Positions 36,348 through 48,364 of a stretch of DNA of 64,000 nt are shown piece after piece (position 1 is the first letter of the stretch; each line of letters opens with the position of its first letter). The notes below the pieces were generated by a model. That model was not told where the DNA came from, did no database searches, and saw only the letters and a program-made list of their open reading frames with translations. The stretch spans positions 1 to 64,000 of the forward strand of contig JAKEKT010000131.1 in the NCBI GenBank assembly GCA_021495925.1, written 5' to 3'. Both the position numbers and the translations under genes were made by a program. This stretch comes from Diplodia intermedia (taxonomy: Eukaryota > Ascomycota > Dothideomycetes > Botryosphaeriales > Botryosphaeriaceae).

Positions 36348-36774
36348 TCAAGCGTCGCAAATGTCGTACTTGACGAGGAACTCTCCGAGAGGCTCGATGC
36401 AACTGGCGCAGCCACAAAGCTGCAACTTCTCAGCACGAAGCTCATACCACGCAGCGCAGGGGCACTACTCACCTGGTCCTTGTTTCCAGAGACGCAGTCG
36501 ATGACGCCCTGGACGTCGACGTCGATGATCTTGGGGGCGATGCAGGCAGCGGCCCCAACCACACCGAGGCAGCCCCAGACATCGCAGTCGGCCTGCTGAA
36601 CGGCAAAAGCGAGCTGCTCAGGGGTGGCGTTGACCACTTGGCGAGTCAGTGTGAGGAGTATGGGCGAAGTTGCTGCAACGTACGAGTGGTGTTGTCTTGC
36701 TTCTTGACGCAGCCGTTCGGCGCAGCGGCAGCCGTGGTGGCCAGGACGGAGGCGATCAGACCGGTGAAGCGCAT
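36348..36774 (-). CDS. Small secreted cysteine-rich protein
   Basis: Three exons on the minus strand (36774-36684, 36636-36473, 36419-36348) give 108 residues. The start MRFTGLIASVLATTAAAAPNG is a clear signal peptide. The mature part has nine Cys: one near the N-terminus, then ADCDVWGC, AAAC, VIDC, LCGC, ASC and DIC at the end. The pattern C-x4-C followed by an Ala/Val-rich helix, a single Cys and a C-x-C loosely recalls the fungal calcium-binding (CBP1-like) fold, but I cannot confirm this. Secretion and disulfides are likely; it could be an effector or a surface protein. All three exons join in frame with good splice signals, so the gene looks functional. Confidence 0.75.
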
Positions 36775-39700
36775 GTTTGCTGGAGTGAGGGGTTGGAAAA
36801 GAATTGGGTGTAGTGTTTCTGGGTTGCTTTGGTGTCCTGAGCTGGAGTGAACCGGTGCTGGATGATGAGCAGCTTGGTGGGAATTTGTCTGTCTTTTATA
36901 GATGAGCTGGAGGCAGGCCGTTCCCTTCGTGGGTTGCTTTCGTGCAAAGTCCGTAGCTGGAAGCTGACTGTGGATCCGGTCTGGTGGTGTGAGGAGGGGG
37001 GAGTCGTCCACACCCTCATGCATGCTACACTATCGATATATGCTGACTGCATCTTCAGTTCGGCGTAGGACAAGGTTGTCTATCACGTCAGGTCTACTAG
37101 CATAAAGCGAGGGTGGCTTCCAAGACCAAGTGGTAAGAAACGTGGGCGGTGAAACTGATCAGTTACTTTGTCACTTATCAGTCCTGTTCATGTGCAGACG
37201 ATTAACGTTGTAAAAACAACCTATGGGAGTGCTTTCCTACGTGCACTTCTCTACGTTGCAACTTTTGAACAGATGTGAAGAGAAACAAGGGGCTTCCGTG
37301 AAGGCGGATCCCTCCACGTACGGCCCACTCGTTCCTCAATGAGGCTAAGCTCTACGCACGCACTTGGCCGGGGCCGGCTGTTTGTTTGCGTCAGAGTGTC
37401 ATCGAAAAGTTTTGCACCAAGTGACTCCCGTGGTGTGCTTCATGTCGGTCCCAGGCGTCCCAACATTTCATGCCCAACCCAAAGAAGCAGACGACTCTGG
37501 TCAATGTCAAGTATGAACCAAGGGGGTCTGTAGGAATGAGGGTCGCTCGGACAGTCCGTACAGCCAGCTACCGCAAGCCCCTTCACAATCGGTTGCAGCT
37601 CTACTTCAAAAATCCATCGTGGATACCTACGTCTGTAGTCACATGTCTGGACTGACTTCTCAAGAGTTTGGCCCCCAGTGCGTGTGGATCCCAGTGTCGG
37701 GTATGTCTGGATCTGCAATCCGCTATTGATCCTTTACAGGATGTCTGCAGCTGACTGTTGACGGAATACGAAGGCCAAGGCGGTTACGGGTGGCCGTGTG
37801 GCTCCATAGCTTGGCATTCAGTCAACTTGACTGATGCTGGTGATGAAGTTTGGAGAAGACTCAAGTACAATCTTGCTGCGAACAATTTAACAAGTTGACA
37901 ATCAAGACATCTCGAGTTTTGTTCGCCGGCCGTCTAAGGCATATGATCGATAGCAACCTCGATGGTTCTTGGCTTAGCCGCTATCTCAGATAACGTGCAA
38001 AAAAATGCCCCAGGTGTGGTTGTTGATCCCGAACACCCTTGGCGTCTTGTATGAAGCTTAACTCCGCCGTCGTGCTGGGTTGCTTGGCGGAAGGGGAAGA
38101 GCGTCTGTTATTGGTTCATATAGTCCTCAGCTGCACGAACGCCCGTTGCGAGTCACACGCGAACGGCAGCCCCACTTCAGCAAAGGTCGATCTTGCGAGC
38201 AACTGCCCATCCCAAGCCCCCGCACGCACATCCATTTTGTGGATACAGTTCCTTTTGCGGTTTGTGTAGTTCCCTTTGCGTCTTATTGGAAGACAAGATG
38301 CCTGCTTACCCATGAGCGGCCCAGGCGATCATGGCACACATCCATGTCTTACATTTTCCTCGTGTGGGCATGGGGTGTAGATCTCTGCTCAACGCTGCTA
38401 AGATCAACGCCACAATCATCATGTAGCCTCCTCGAAGAAAAAAACTGCAGCGACCTCCACATGACAGATTCTCTGGATGGAATTTTTGTCATTCGCCTTG
38501 TGCTGGTCACCCGCTCGAGATGTTTCTCAGCCGCCTTTGGCACACCTTCTGTGCACCCTCTGCGACTCTTGAGTACCCAGTCTTGGGGTTGAAATGGATG
38601 ATCTGGGTCGCTTTCTGATCATGCCAGGCGTTAGAGCCCTGCAAGCGATACGAACGTGGGATTAGTACCACCAACCCCACCAACACGTGCCGTTGCCATA
38701 CGCTTTCGCCGTTTCGTTACTAAAGCTGTTTCTGGACTGGCTGAGAGTACAGAAATGAGTGGGTTCTCCAGGCGGCCGGTATTGGGTGCGTCAATGTAAA
38801 ACGGCTTAGCAGAGATCAGCGCGAAAGAGCTCGAAAGATGAGTCTTAAATTCGCCTGTGTATCCACGTAAGAGCCCTCGGCTGAGGAAACTGGTACAGTC
38901 ATGGTGCCTGGGACAGCGGGTGTCCCGCCGAGCTGGAGGTGACATACACAAGGGACGATCTCCAGCCAGTCATCAAGCGTGCGTTAGTATCACCCGAAGC
39001 ATTCCTTCCTCCCTGTGGCCAAGTCCAGTGTGGATACATCGGCGATCCTTCAGCTCTGGTATACCCTCCTGCTACTACTCCAACACACCGAGAGACTTGC
39101 CTTCTTATCGGCGAGGTGAATATGGCTTTCAGTTCCAGAACGGCCCTGAACCCCCACCGTATCTGCAGAAGCGCTGCTGGATGTCTTCTTCGACGGGCTT
39201 AACGTCTTCGTGCTGGTATTGGGCGTCAGACAGGTCAAAATCAAGAGATTTTGAGCGTGAAGACGGCTCGGTCATGGCCTTTTGTGCCATGACGCAGCTA
39301 TGCGAGGAACTCAGCCGAATCGAAGAACTTGGGGACACGCCGGCGCGAGACTGCCTATGGCGACGTCATTGTCTTTATGCCTTCGTTCAGAGGTTCAATT
39401 GAGGTACTGCCGCCAGCGCTTAAGCTTTGTAATAGCCACGTCCAAAGGCAGGCGTGAGACCGCTCTGTTGTCGATCATTCTCATTTGCGTCTTGCCCGGA
39501 CCATGCCGCCATCCGCCAAATTTCTGTACGGTATTAGCAATTGCGTCTTCTTGTATAGTCTGGCTCTACGAGGAAACCTTGCTTCATGAAGAAGTGCGTT
39601 GCCTGCTTCTAATCCACGGATGGGCGAGTCTCGTCTCCACCTTGTCACAGACCTCCTGCAACTTCAAGCACCTACATTGCTCATCCGTGTGCACAGAGGA

Positions 39701-40523
39701 AGGGGAATTATCTGGAAAGTCCTTCGCTAATGCGCGAAAAATACGACTCTACAGGCGTAGTCTCCGCAAGGCTGACGCCCTCGGTCGGATTAGACTGTAC
39801 TAAACCATCCACTATCAGCAATAAGCTCTTTATCAAACAAAGAAATAGAGGATCTCACGGCTTTGGCCGTTCTTTTCCCTTCCCCTGTCTTCCATCCGCC
39901 CTCGGCCCTGGATGCGATAGTAGAATCACACACACAGTCTGACTTGAGTGGAATCACCTGACCGCTTGATTGTCGGCATTCTCTCTCGCCAATCCGGATA
40001 GTATGTTTCCTTATGAGACCGGTATCATGGCGGCATCGGACTGCAGCTGCATCACTTCGACATGCCCGAACGACATATACAACCTCAAAACCCAGGTCCG
40101 TATGCTCACTATGGACACACCGTAGAAGATTCGCAACGAGCCTGTTACCGACATCTACCTTCTAATATCTTCGGGGGACGAGACTGCTTACTTTTAAGAA
40201 ATCTACATTTTCGTGATCGCTCATTCCTTGTCAAGAATATACTCCCGAGATGGAGATGGATATCCAGCGAACACACGACGGTTCTTATAAGCTGAGCTCT
40301 CAGAATGGCTTAGGTGAGCACGGTAAAGAGGTTGGTTAAGGTGCGGTAATTCAGGAGCCTTGAAATGGATTGCAAAGCGCCGTGGCTTCACACGTGACTG
40401 AAGGCGTCAACGGAATGAAGGATGTCATAGATTGCTTTAAGATGCTCGAAGATATGCTACTTTCACTTCTTAGTTGAGGAATTGGTGGTTAAATGTGTGA
40501 TAGATACAAATTCTTTCATCCAC

Positions 40524-40964
40524 TCAGACAAGCTTAATCTCCACCTCTCGAGTCTTCGTACCTATCGCATCGCCCTTCGTATATGTCCACCTGATTCGCT
40601 CGTGAGTACCAGCCCCTCTACTCTTGAGTACGAGATACACAGTCAAGTAACCTTTTGATAGCAATTTCGCAATGAACCGGTGATTCTGCCATCTTGGTCT
40701 TGAAGTCAAAGGCATTAGAAACAAGTCTTGCCGCTCACCCCGGAACGCTTCATGGTCGTAGTCCGGATACCACTTCATGTAAGGGCGAAGTTGGGTGCCT
40801 GGGAATCCAATAAGACCCCAGTACGTTATACATTGTAGTATACCGGATGTGGTCCACCATGACAGCTGTGGAGTTTTCCACGCAATGTGACGATCCCACC
40901 ATTGACTGGTCCCAATGGAGATTCGCTTGTAATGGACGTCTCGGCGCTGATGATGGTAGTACAA
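40524..40964 (-). CDS. Hypothetical protein, 146 codons, doubtful
   Basis: A minus-strand frame with an even, coding-like composition and a basic C-terminal part (RFIAKLLSKGYLTVYLVLKS, then GTHERIRWTYTKGDAIGTKT). I do not recognise it. A plus-strand frame of 137 codons overlaps it partly (40847-41260), so at most one is real. No signal peptide or membrane segment. Confidence 0.2.
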   Translation of the reverse strand: MYYHHQRRDVHYKRISIGTSQWWDRHIAWKTPQLSWWTTSGILQCITYWGLIGFPGTQLRPYMKWYPDYDHEAFRGERQDLFLMPLTSRPRWQNHRFIAKLLSKGYLTVYLVLKSRGAGTHERIRWTYTKGDAIGTKTREVEIKLV

Positions 40965-41346
40965 AGCGGTTTCGGAAAAGGAACATTATATTCTATCGGA
41001 TCCAAAACACTTGCCTAAGACCAAGAGGGAGCGATGTAGTCTTTTGGCTTCGGCATCCGTGCGTACGAACATCCCTTGTTATGGAAAATGATCAACCGTT
41101 TGCCCTGACGGCGGTATCCTGTCAGATCTTTCCCGACACACCAAGACATGTCATCGATGAGCTAGTCCTCCCAGAGTCCGGCGAGGTACCGACCAGATGG
41201 CATACCGAGCTGTTCTCTAGTTCCTTTGTAACGCTTCGCTATTCCGGAGATAGCGGATAGCCTATCAGTCGTCTTTATCAAACTCAGACCACTGAAGCCA
41301 TGCACATGGGAAAACCATTCATACTCTATCGCCTTCTGCTTGTCTT

Positions 41347-41715
41347 TTGCGGTCGAGATGCTCCGGTGTCGCACCCGGAATGCTTCATTGTCTTCTAAGC
41401 TTGCACATAGCCTTCAAGAGCGTCAAAGACAGCGAATTCAGGCTGCGTCTCTCTCTTTTCGCCAGCATCATCTTCCCCGCGACGCTTGTCACAAGTCTAC
41501 CGTCCATGGGAGATGACTACTTGCCAGGGAAGGATAGGTTTTGGGTGTTCTGGGCTGCTGCGGTACCTTTGGTATTGGTGTTTACGGGTGGACTGCTATT
41601 TGGACGAAAGCCGGAGAGGTGGCTCAAGGGCAAGATGAAAGCGGTAATGGAGGCACGAAAGGCTGGCAGTGGAAGTGTCAACGAACGAGCTTCTCCGAGT
41701 AGCAGTGCATGTTGA
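41347..41715 (+). pseudogene. C-terminal fragment of a two-TM, CorA-like membrane protein
   Basis: The frame contains two hydrophobic segments, RLSLFASIIFPATLVTSLPS and RFWVFWAAAVPLVLVFTGGL, separated by MGDDYLPGKD, then a basic tail. Two closely spaced helices at the C-terminus with a short polar loop resemble fungal CorA-like magnesium-transporter relatives. The N-terminal two-thirds expected for that family are not readable upstream in one piece, so I treat it as a decayed fragment. The resemblance is by memory only. Confidence 0.3.
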
Positions 41716-42224
41716 ATTCGAACAAAACGTGTAGCTTTTCCTTTGATCTGGCGAGCTGCAGACTCACAGGCGATACGAGTATACCGTAAGTTGAAAGTGT
41801 TGTATCATGTGATTCCCCTCGAGTGCTCGGATAAGTTGGCCGGGACGGTAACGAGTTGCTTAGAGCAGATGGTCACCATCTACCATTTTCCACACTGCTC
41901 AAAGGAAAAACGGCAAAGACAGAAACGGCCCCCATCAGCTGCGGCGCAGTCTGGGCCCACTCGGACTGGGGGGCAACCATTCGACCGGGGGAGACACGAT
42001 CCTTCCGCGCAGACCCATGAACACCAATGTCGCTTATGCAGGGGCAGCCTCGTTTGACGTCGCTTGATATGGCGCGCGGTGCCGGGCCTCCACTCACCAG
42101 CCTGCTGCCTGCCATTCTGCCAAACAAACAAAACAGGAGCTTTCATCCCACACCTTCTCTCCCACAACCCACCCCTTCCCTCCAGCCATCCATTCGTTCC
42201 TCACCCTCAATCGCAAAAATAACA

Positions 42225-43536
42225 ATGGCACCCGGCGCCACGCTTCCCGAAGACGACGCTCAGCGCGACGCGGCGTTCCAGAAAGCCATGCACGGCAAGT
42301 CGGCCGAGGCGCGGCACGCGTTCCTGTCGATGCTGAACAAGGACGACGACGCGCACCGCATGGTGACGGACTCGTACGTGCAGCGGTGGGCCAACGACTC
42401 CAAGTACGCGACGGCCGACGAGGCGCGCGAGGCCCGCAAGGCCGAGTACATGGGGCTGGTCAACAAGTAAGCCCAACAACCCCCTGCCCGTTCACGAAAG
42501 ACGAAAGAACTGATGCGAAAAAAACAGCTACTACGACCTGGTCACGGACCTCTACGAGGAGGGCTGGGCGCAGTCGTTCCACTTCTGCCGGTTCGGCGTC
42601 GGCGAGGGCTTCCTGCAGGCGCTCGCGCGGCACGAGCACTACATGGCGCACCGGCTGGACCTGCGGCAGGGCATGAAGGTGCTCGACGTCGGCTGCGGCG
42701 TGGGCGGGCCGGCGCGCGAGATCGCCCTGTTCGCCGGCTGCGACGTCACCGGGCTCAACAACAACGGCTACCAGATCGAGCGCGCGACGGCCTACGCCAA
42801 GAAGGAGGACCTCGCCCACCTGGTGTCGTTTGTCAAGGGCGACTTTATGGTAGATTGATCCCCCAACCCCCCTCCCCTCTCCCCCAAACACCAGCCCGTA
42901 CCGTATCAATCCTCTGCAAAAGCAGAACAACAACGCTGACACGTTCCTCAAAAGCACATGGACTTCCCCGACAACACCTTCGACGCCGTCTACGCCATGG
43001 AAGCGACCGTGCACGCACCCTCGCTGGAGGGCGTGTACGCGCAGATCTTCCGAGTGCTGAAGCCGGGCGGCAAGTTCGGCGTGTACGAGTGGGTGATGAC
43101 GGACGCCTTCGACGCCAGCAACCCGTCGCACGTCGCGGTGCGGCTCGGCATCGAGCGCGGCAGCGGCATCGCGCACATGCAGACGCGGGCGCACGCCGCC
43201 GCCGCCATGCGCGCCGCCGGCTTCGAGCTCGAGCTGCAGGAGGACCTCGCCGCGCCCGCGCGCCCCGACCGCGTCCCGTGGTGGTACCCGCTCGCGGGCG
43301 AGTGGCGCTACGCGCGCTCGCTGTGGGACGCGCTCGGCGTCGTGCGCATGTCGTGGCTCGGCCGCGCGGCCATGGGCGGCTTGCTGCGCGCGCTCGAGGC
43401 GGTGCGCGTCGCGCCCAGGGGCACGGCCGAGACGGCGGCGGAGCTGGCGGCTGGCGCGGAGAGCTTGGTCGAGGGCGGCAAGTTGGGGCTGTTCACGCCC
43501 ATGTACTTTATGGTGGGGAAGAAGCCGGCGGCGTAG
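42225..43536 (+). CDS. Sterol 24-C-methyltransferase-like protein
   Basis: Three exons (42225-42466, 42528-42849, 42955-43536) give 381 residues. YYDLVTDLYEEGWAQSFHFCRF is the sterol-binding signature of Erg6 proteins, followed by the SAM motif VLDVGCGVGGPAREIA, NNNGYQIERA, and GDFM-HMDFPDNTFDAVYAMEATVHAP, all normal for the family. The C-terminus (MYFMVGKKP) is also typical. Erg6 methylates zymosterol at C24 in ergosterol synthesis, on lipid droplets and ER. Whether this is the housekeeping copy or a paralogue cannot be told here; the very GC-rich codons and the position beside P450 genes leave room for a specialised triterpenoid role. The start follows an AT-rich leader with AACAATGGC context. 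Confidence 0.9.
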
Positions 43537-43670
43537 GGGGGAGGAGATGATGCTGCAGAAGGGGAGGGGGGGAGGGGGGGATGCGTATGTATGTATGTAC
43601 GTGAGCTAGCTGGGTACCAATAATCCACATTTCGTTTCTTCTTTGCTGTCTATTCGTCTGATCAACGTCA

Positions 43671-45828
43671 TCATCGCGCGACCATGAGCCACTCGACCTC
43701 GCTCTTTCTCAGCTCCGGGGCGGCGGCTTCGGTCATGATGGCGTGCGCCGCCCGCTTCTCCCAGATGCTCAGCTTGCCGTTTCTCCACAGGGCGCGGAAG
43801 TCCTGGTGGCGTGGACTCGCGCCGTTGGCGACCAGCAGCCGGACCAGGTCGCTGGCCAGCTCCGGGCGCGAGCAGGCGGCCGACAGCGGAGAGGCGCCCG
43901 GGCGGTTGGTGGCACTGGGGTCGGCGCCGCGGGCCAGCAGCGTCTCGACCGTCGACAGCGTGCCCTGGGCGGCCGCGGTGCTGCTGCAGGCCTGGATGAG
44001 CGGCACGGTGCCGTCGCGCAGCCGGGCATTGGCGTCGGCGCCGTGCTGGAGCAGCAGCGCCGCAATGGCGACGGATCCGCGGCGAAGGGCGAGGTGGAGC
44101 GGCTGCTCGTTCTTGGCTGTCTCGGCTGCGACGTTTGCTCGGGCGGCGAGGAGGACGGCGACGGTTGCTGGGGCGTCGTTCGTGGCGGCTACTGCCAGGT
44201 GCAGCGGCGTGGAGCCGTCGTCGGTTGTTGCTTCGATGTCGGCGCTCGCGGCCAGCAGGGCCTCGACAACGGCGGGGCAGCCCGTGCGCGCGGCGTCGTG
44301 GAGTGGGCGCAGAAGATGGAGTGCCTGTGCCTCGACGTCAGCGTTGGCGTCGCGCAGCAGGCGCACGAGAGGCGGGCGGCCGTGCCTGGCGAGGTAGTGC
44401 AGCGGCCGCAGCCCGTCGCGGTCGGCGGCGTTGACGTAGGCGCCTGCGCCGAGAAGGGCGTGGGCTACGTCGTGGTGGTTGTTTTGGCAGGCGAGGTGCA
44501 GCGGCGTCTGGCGCGCCTTGTTCTGCGCATCGACGGGTGAGGTGCCGGCGGCAAGCACAGCGTCAACGCCCTCGAGCTGCCCGTCGGCGGCCAGGCGGTG
44601 CAGCGGCACCTGGTCGGCCTCGTCACGCGCGCATGTGTCGGCGCCAAGTTGGATCAAGGCTGCAATGGCGGCGCCGCTGGCAACGTGCAACGGCGTCCTG
44701 CCACGGCGCGCGCGGGCTCCCAGCTCGGCGCCGCAGCTGACGAGCGTTTCGACTGCGCTGGCATGGCCTCCCTCGGCGGCGTAGTGCAGCGGCGTGGGCT
44801 CAAGGTTGCGCTGCAGGACGGACTTGAGCCTCCTCTCCCTCTCCCTCTCCGGCCCGTCGTCCAGGGGCTGCAGCCCATATCTGCTGTTGTTCACGTCGAC
44901 GCCCTGGCCCACCAGACTGCGGATCGTCGCGTCGTCGCCGGCCCGGGCCGCAGCACAGAGGTTTTGTGCAAGGTGCGCCTGCCTGCCCCGACTGCTCCAG
45001 CTCCGCGGCCGCCCCAGCTTCTCCAGCTCAAACACCGACGATCGCGACGAACTTCCGGTGGAGCTCGTCCACGTTGTCGTCACAGTCGCCGCATCGCTGT
45101 CGCGCCGCCCGGCGGACCCGGTGAGGGGAGGGAGGGCCGCGATGGGCGAGAATTCCGTCGACAGCGCTTCGGCGGCCGGGCTCAGCGGCGTGACGGGGTC
45201 GGCCAAGGTGGAGGAAGACGACACATCGCGTCCGAGCCCGTCGGCACTGCTTCTGCCGACAGACACGGTGCTCCGGCGACGATGGCTGCAGATGGACGCT
45301 TGGTCGCGGGCTTCTCGCAGCGCGTTTCGGTTGGTGGCGACGTCGAGGACGGAGTGGCGGCGTGTGTGGGAGTTGCTGCGCACCCCGTGAGCCGACAGAC
45401 GGGAGAGGTGAGTGGTCGACGTACAGGAGGATGACGTTCAGGAACAGGCCCAGGGCGGTGATCTGGCTGTCGAGGGCGCGCTGGTACTGGGCGAACTGGC
45501 CCTCGTCCCAGATCCACAGGAAGCGCGAGCTCAGCCAGCCGCCCTTGAGCCTCGCGACAAAGCCGGCGAGCTCGTTCACCACGGTGGTGCAGGCCTCGAT
45601 GGCGCCGGCCAGCGCCCCCGACACGTCGCTGCCGAGGTCGGGCTGGCGGTTGAGCCAGCGGTCCAGCTGGGCCAGCGTGGTGGTGATGGTGTTCAGCTGG
45701 GCGACCAGCAGCCGCACCATCTGCTCCATCTTGTGGAACTTGGCCGCAATGTCGTTCAGGTCGCGCGTGGTGCGCACCACCAGCGTCAGGCACGCCCCCG
45801 CAAGCGACACAATTGACGTCGGCTCCAT
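43671..45828 (-). CDS. Ankyrin-repeat protein with fungal STAND-type N-terminal domain
   Basis: Two exons on the minus strand (45828-45425, 45375-43671) give 702 residues. The N-terminus MEPTSIVSLAGACLTLVVRTTRDLNDIAAKF is typical of the helical N-terminal domain found on fungal NLR/STAND and ankyrin proteins. A Ser/Thr/Arg-rich linker (about residues 135-260) follows, then about ten ankyrin repeats (about 270-640) with repeated TPLHxAxxxG, for example PTPLHYAAEGGHASAVETLV and QTPLHLACQNNHHDVAHALL. There is no NACHT or NB-ARC domain between them, so it lacks the usual switch domain. The gene is convergent with the methyltransferase gene (134 bases apart). A role in non-self recognition or scaffolding is inferred from the family only. 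Confidence 0.85.
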
Positions 45829-46269
45829 CGAGCAGCTCCAGCGCGCAGCCAAGGCGAATCCGGAACCATGGGCGAGATTGTCGAGGAATGGAGATCGTTG
45901 GGGAGGCGCCGCGTGGTGCTCGCAGCTTGGGCGTCAGCCTCGTGCGACCCTCGACGAAACGAGCAGAGCGTCGCGTCCGCCGTGCCCTACCGTGCCTGCC
46001 CGGCTCGCTTGCCCGTCATCCTGCACCTGCCTTTCCGGGACGCCGCCGCACCAGGCACCGATGCCAGCGCTATCTTTATCGCTTGCATCGGCGTTGCCAC
46101 GGATTGGGACGCTTTCGCTTCTTTTCTCTCAGCTACCCTGTTCGTGCTACGGCTGAGAATATCAACCCACCATTCCCTCGGCCCTCCGTCGCTCGAAAGC
46201 CCCACTCCTCGCCCTTGCACTGGTCCCGCTCCACGATGCTGATGCTAAATGCCCCACCAGGGGGTGTTA

Positions 46270-47160
46270 TGGAAGCCGCCATGGCTTTCGAGTTGAGCTT
46301 CGGGTCGGCCCAGACCCTAGCCCACGCCGTGACGATTGATGATCGGAGCCGGCATCTGCAGCACGCACCCCGCCTCGACGAGGTATTTGTCGTTGGGCAG
46401 CACGTCTTCCGTCAGCATGCGCGTGGGGGCCCCGTTCGATCGAAGCCGCAGCGTTTCCTGGAAGCTCGCGACGAGCGGGTGACACAAGAAATTGCACCCC
46501 CGCATCTGCCTTCCAAAGATATTGATATGAGCAGATGAATACAAGATCCGGATGCAAGTGTGCGTGTTTAAAACTAACATTTACGTCCAGATCTTGTGTT
46601 CAACTACCCATCCCATGTCGATGTGAGGCAGATGCCGGGGGTGCAACTTCTTTCCCGGATGGCGGCCAGGTCCACCACATGCCGCCCGGAGCTTTCCCCC
46701 ACCACCGCCCGCTCCCGCACCTCGTTTCTGATCTCGTCCACTAGCTCCGGCCGCGAGAGCATGTCGAAACTGGTCCAGAAGGTGGACGGCACCGTGTTGG
46801 ACAGGCTGCCGATTCCCGCCGCCGCTTCCAGCTTTGCAATGTCTTCGTAGCGTGCTCCGGCATCGTGCTGCACCTTCCATCGGTGGTACGCCAGCTCGTG
46901 TGCCTCGTAGTACTTTTCCATACCCCTCCACAACGTCTCTCGTACCTTGAATGCTTTTCTCGCCGTCACTTTCGCCATTGTCTTCATCAGCAGCGGACTG
47001 AGGTTTGATTGAAAGGTCCTGGCATTTCTGTAAGTGACAGGGTTTTGCAACCAAAGATTGATGGACTGAACAGAGTGCTTCAGGAACCCAATGATCCTTT
47101 TATTCATGCGATCCAGCCCGGCCCCGAGAGGAGCGGGATGCATCGAGTGCACATCGCACT
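46270..47160 (-). pseudogene. Broken cytochrome P450 interrupted by a MITE
   Basis: Read on the minus strand, 47150-46660 encodes the middle of a P450 (LWRGMEKYYEAHELAYHRW, then SNTVPSTFWTSFDMLSRPELVDEIRNEV, the I-helix to J-helix region of the CYP7/CYP8-like fungal group). After the insertion, 46480-46330 continues with LVASFQETLRL (K-helix ExxR) and MLTEDVLPNDKYLVEAGCVLQMPAP. The N-terminal third and the haem-binding loop are missing and stops follow soon after. The palindromic element at about 46475-46653 lies between the I-helix and K-helix parts. Clearly a dead gene. Confidence 0.8.
46475..46653. mobile_element. Palindromic MITE, copy A, inside the P450 pseudogene
   Basis: Long inverted repeat: left arm AAGAAATTGCACCCCC, GCATCTGCCT and GAATACAAGATC, right arm their complements (GATCTTGTGTTC, AGGCAGATGC, GGGGGTGCAACTTCTT), around a centre TTTAAAACTAAC near 46567. 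The same arms and centre recur in copy B at 54547-54754. The left outer part GCGGGTGACA also matches copy B; the right outer end does not extend as far, so ends are approximate. Confidence 0.7.
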
Positions 47161-48364
47161 GGAAAGGTGGAGGTCAGACTCATGTGAATTCACTGGTGAT
47201 TGAGACTGCGTGATACCTGTACTTTGTGTAGTAGGGTACAGCATGCCGGACAATGTTGAGAGCATGGCCAATGATTGAAATCGGAGCAGAGAATACGTGC
47301 GAGCAGCACGGCGAAGAGAAAAGCGAATGCCGAAGTCTGGTATTCTATTTCGGTACAGTAGATGATTGCTTCTGTTCCAATGCCCCGGAATCCCCGCCTT
47401 GGATTAGGCAGCTACTGGTGTGGTAGCTGCAGGGCTGACGCTGTGTGTGCGCCACCCATCGAATCCACCCGCTGCAAAGCCGATGCATGATACGATCCTT
47501 CAACAACGCCTTATCAACTACCATGCAGCAGGATGCAGGGCTCCTCTTTGGGGTCCAGTATGACCGAATTCGTAAGACAATGGATGCACCACCCAGGCTC
47601 CCGCTCGTGGACAGATGGAACGCCGTACTCAGGCCCACTTCTCCTTGCTACGCCTCATGTCGGCTTCAGCTCGTTTCCACGTAGGCCTGGAAGACCCTGT
47701 TCAGCCTCCAAATCAAGAAGCATCCGGCGGCGGCGAGGGCGAACGGTCCGGGAATATCCTCGGCAGATGCTTCATCCGATCCATTAGCGTTTGAACAGCT
47801 CAAGAGAAAGGCTGGTTTACCCGGTTGAGGAAGGGCGAATGCTTCGCTTGTGAAAGTCAACATGTCGTCTGAATGTATCGAATGACTTCCTGAACTCAGA
47901 ATGGTCTGGAAAGTCCATTTAAATAATCCATACACAGCAGGTATTAGGTAGCTCGCATAGAAGTATTGGACATGGACACGGCGGCCCAATACGACCAACA
48001 CATGCAGGCATCAACGAATAGTTTTTTTTAAACGCACCCATTTGATGGCTTTACCTCCTTCACAGCCTTCGGAGTAAGGATTCAGGCTAGGAAATGGCGC
48101 AAACATCGTGGGATCAGGCCGACTTCCGCCCCCAAGACAATGCATCAACCGTAGGCTGACGTTGGTAAGCCACTGCTGCCTGTTGTCTCGGTTCGACTGA
48201 TAGAGGTTTACCAAATGCAATGCTGGTAGAATGTGGGTCCGAGGCGGACGCAGAGTGCCAGGCATTGCAGGTAGTCTTATCAATATCAGTACGGTATGTA
48301 CCTCTACCCTCCTCCGCAATCACTTCTGCACTGTTCTCGCCGCGACCTTCTTTTCCCTTCAGCC
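47161..48364. other. Intergenic, 1.2 kb
   Basis: Contains frames up to 111 codons with hydrophobic stretches (minus strand, 47666-48001) that could be remains of a P450 N-terminal anchor, but I see no matching motif. The last 150 bases are the promoter of the P450 at 48365. Confidence 0.4.

Larger units (their letters stand above)
36775..42224. other. Gene-poor region of 5.4 kb with weak remnants
   Basis: No convincing gene. Frames of 60-180 codons overlap on both strands without conserved motifs. Short stretches look like decayed exons: around 40001-40100 (+), beginning MFPYETGIMAASDC; 40130-40180 (+), with NEPVTDIYLLISSGDET; and the two frames listed separately at 40524-40964 (-) and 41347-41715 (+). 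Base composition is more even than in the coding regions and there is no RIP signature. Confidence 0.45.

Noticed and set aside
38857..39402. 181-codon plus-strand frame in the gene-poor region
   Set aside because: No family resemblance, no start context, overlaps an equally plausible minus-strand frame.
43684..44540. Long plus-strand frames opposite the ankyrin gene
   Set aside because: Antisense shadows of GC-rich ankyrin codons; the minus strand has the conserved repeats and intron.
47666..48001. Minus-strand frame with a hydrophobic C-terminal stretch, possible P450 anchor
   Set aside because: No Pro-rich hinge or downstream P450 sequence in linkable frame; left as intergenic.
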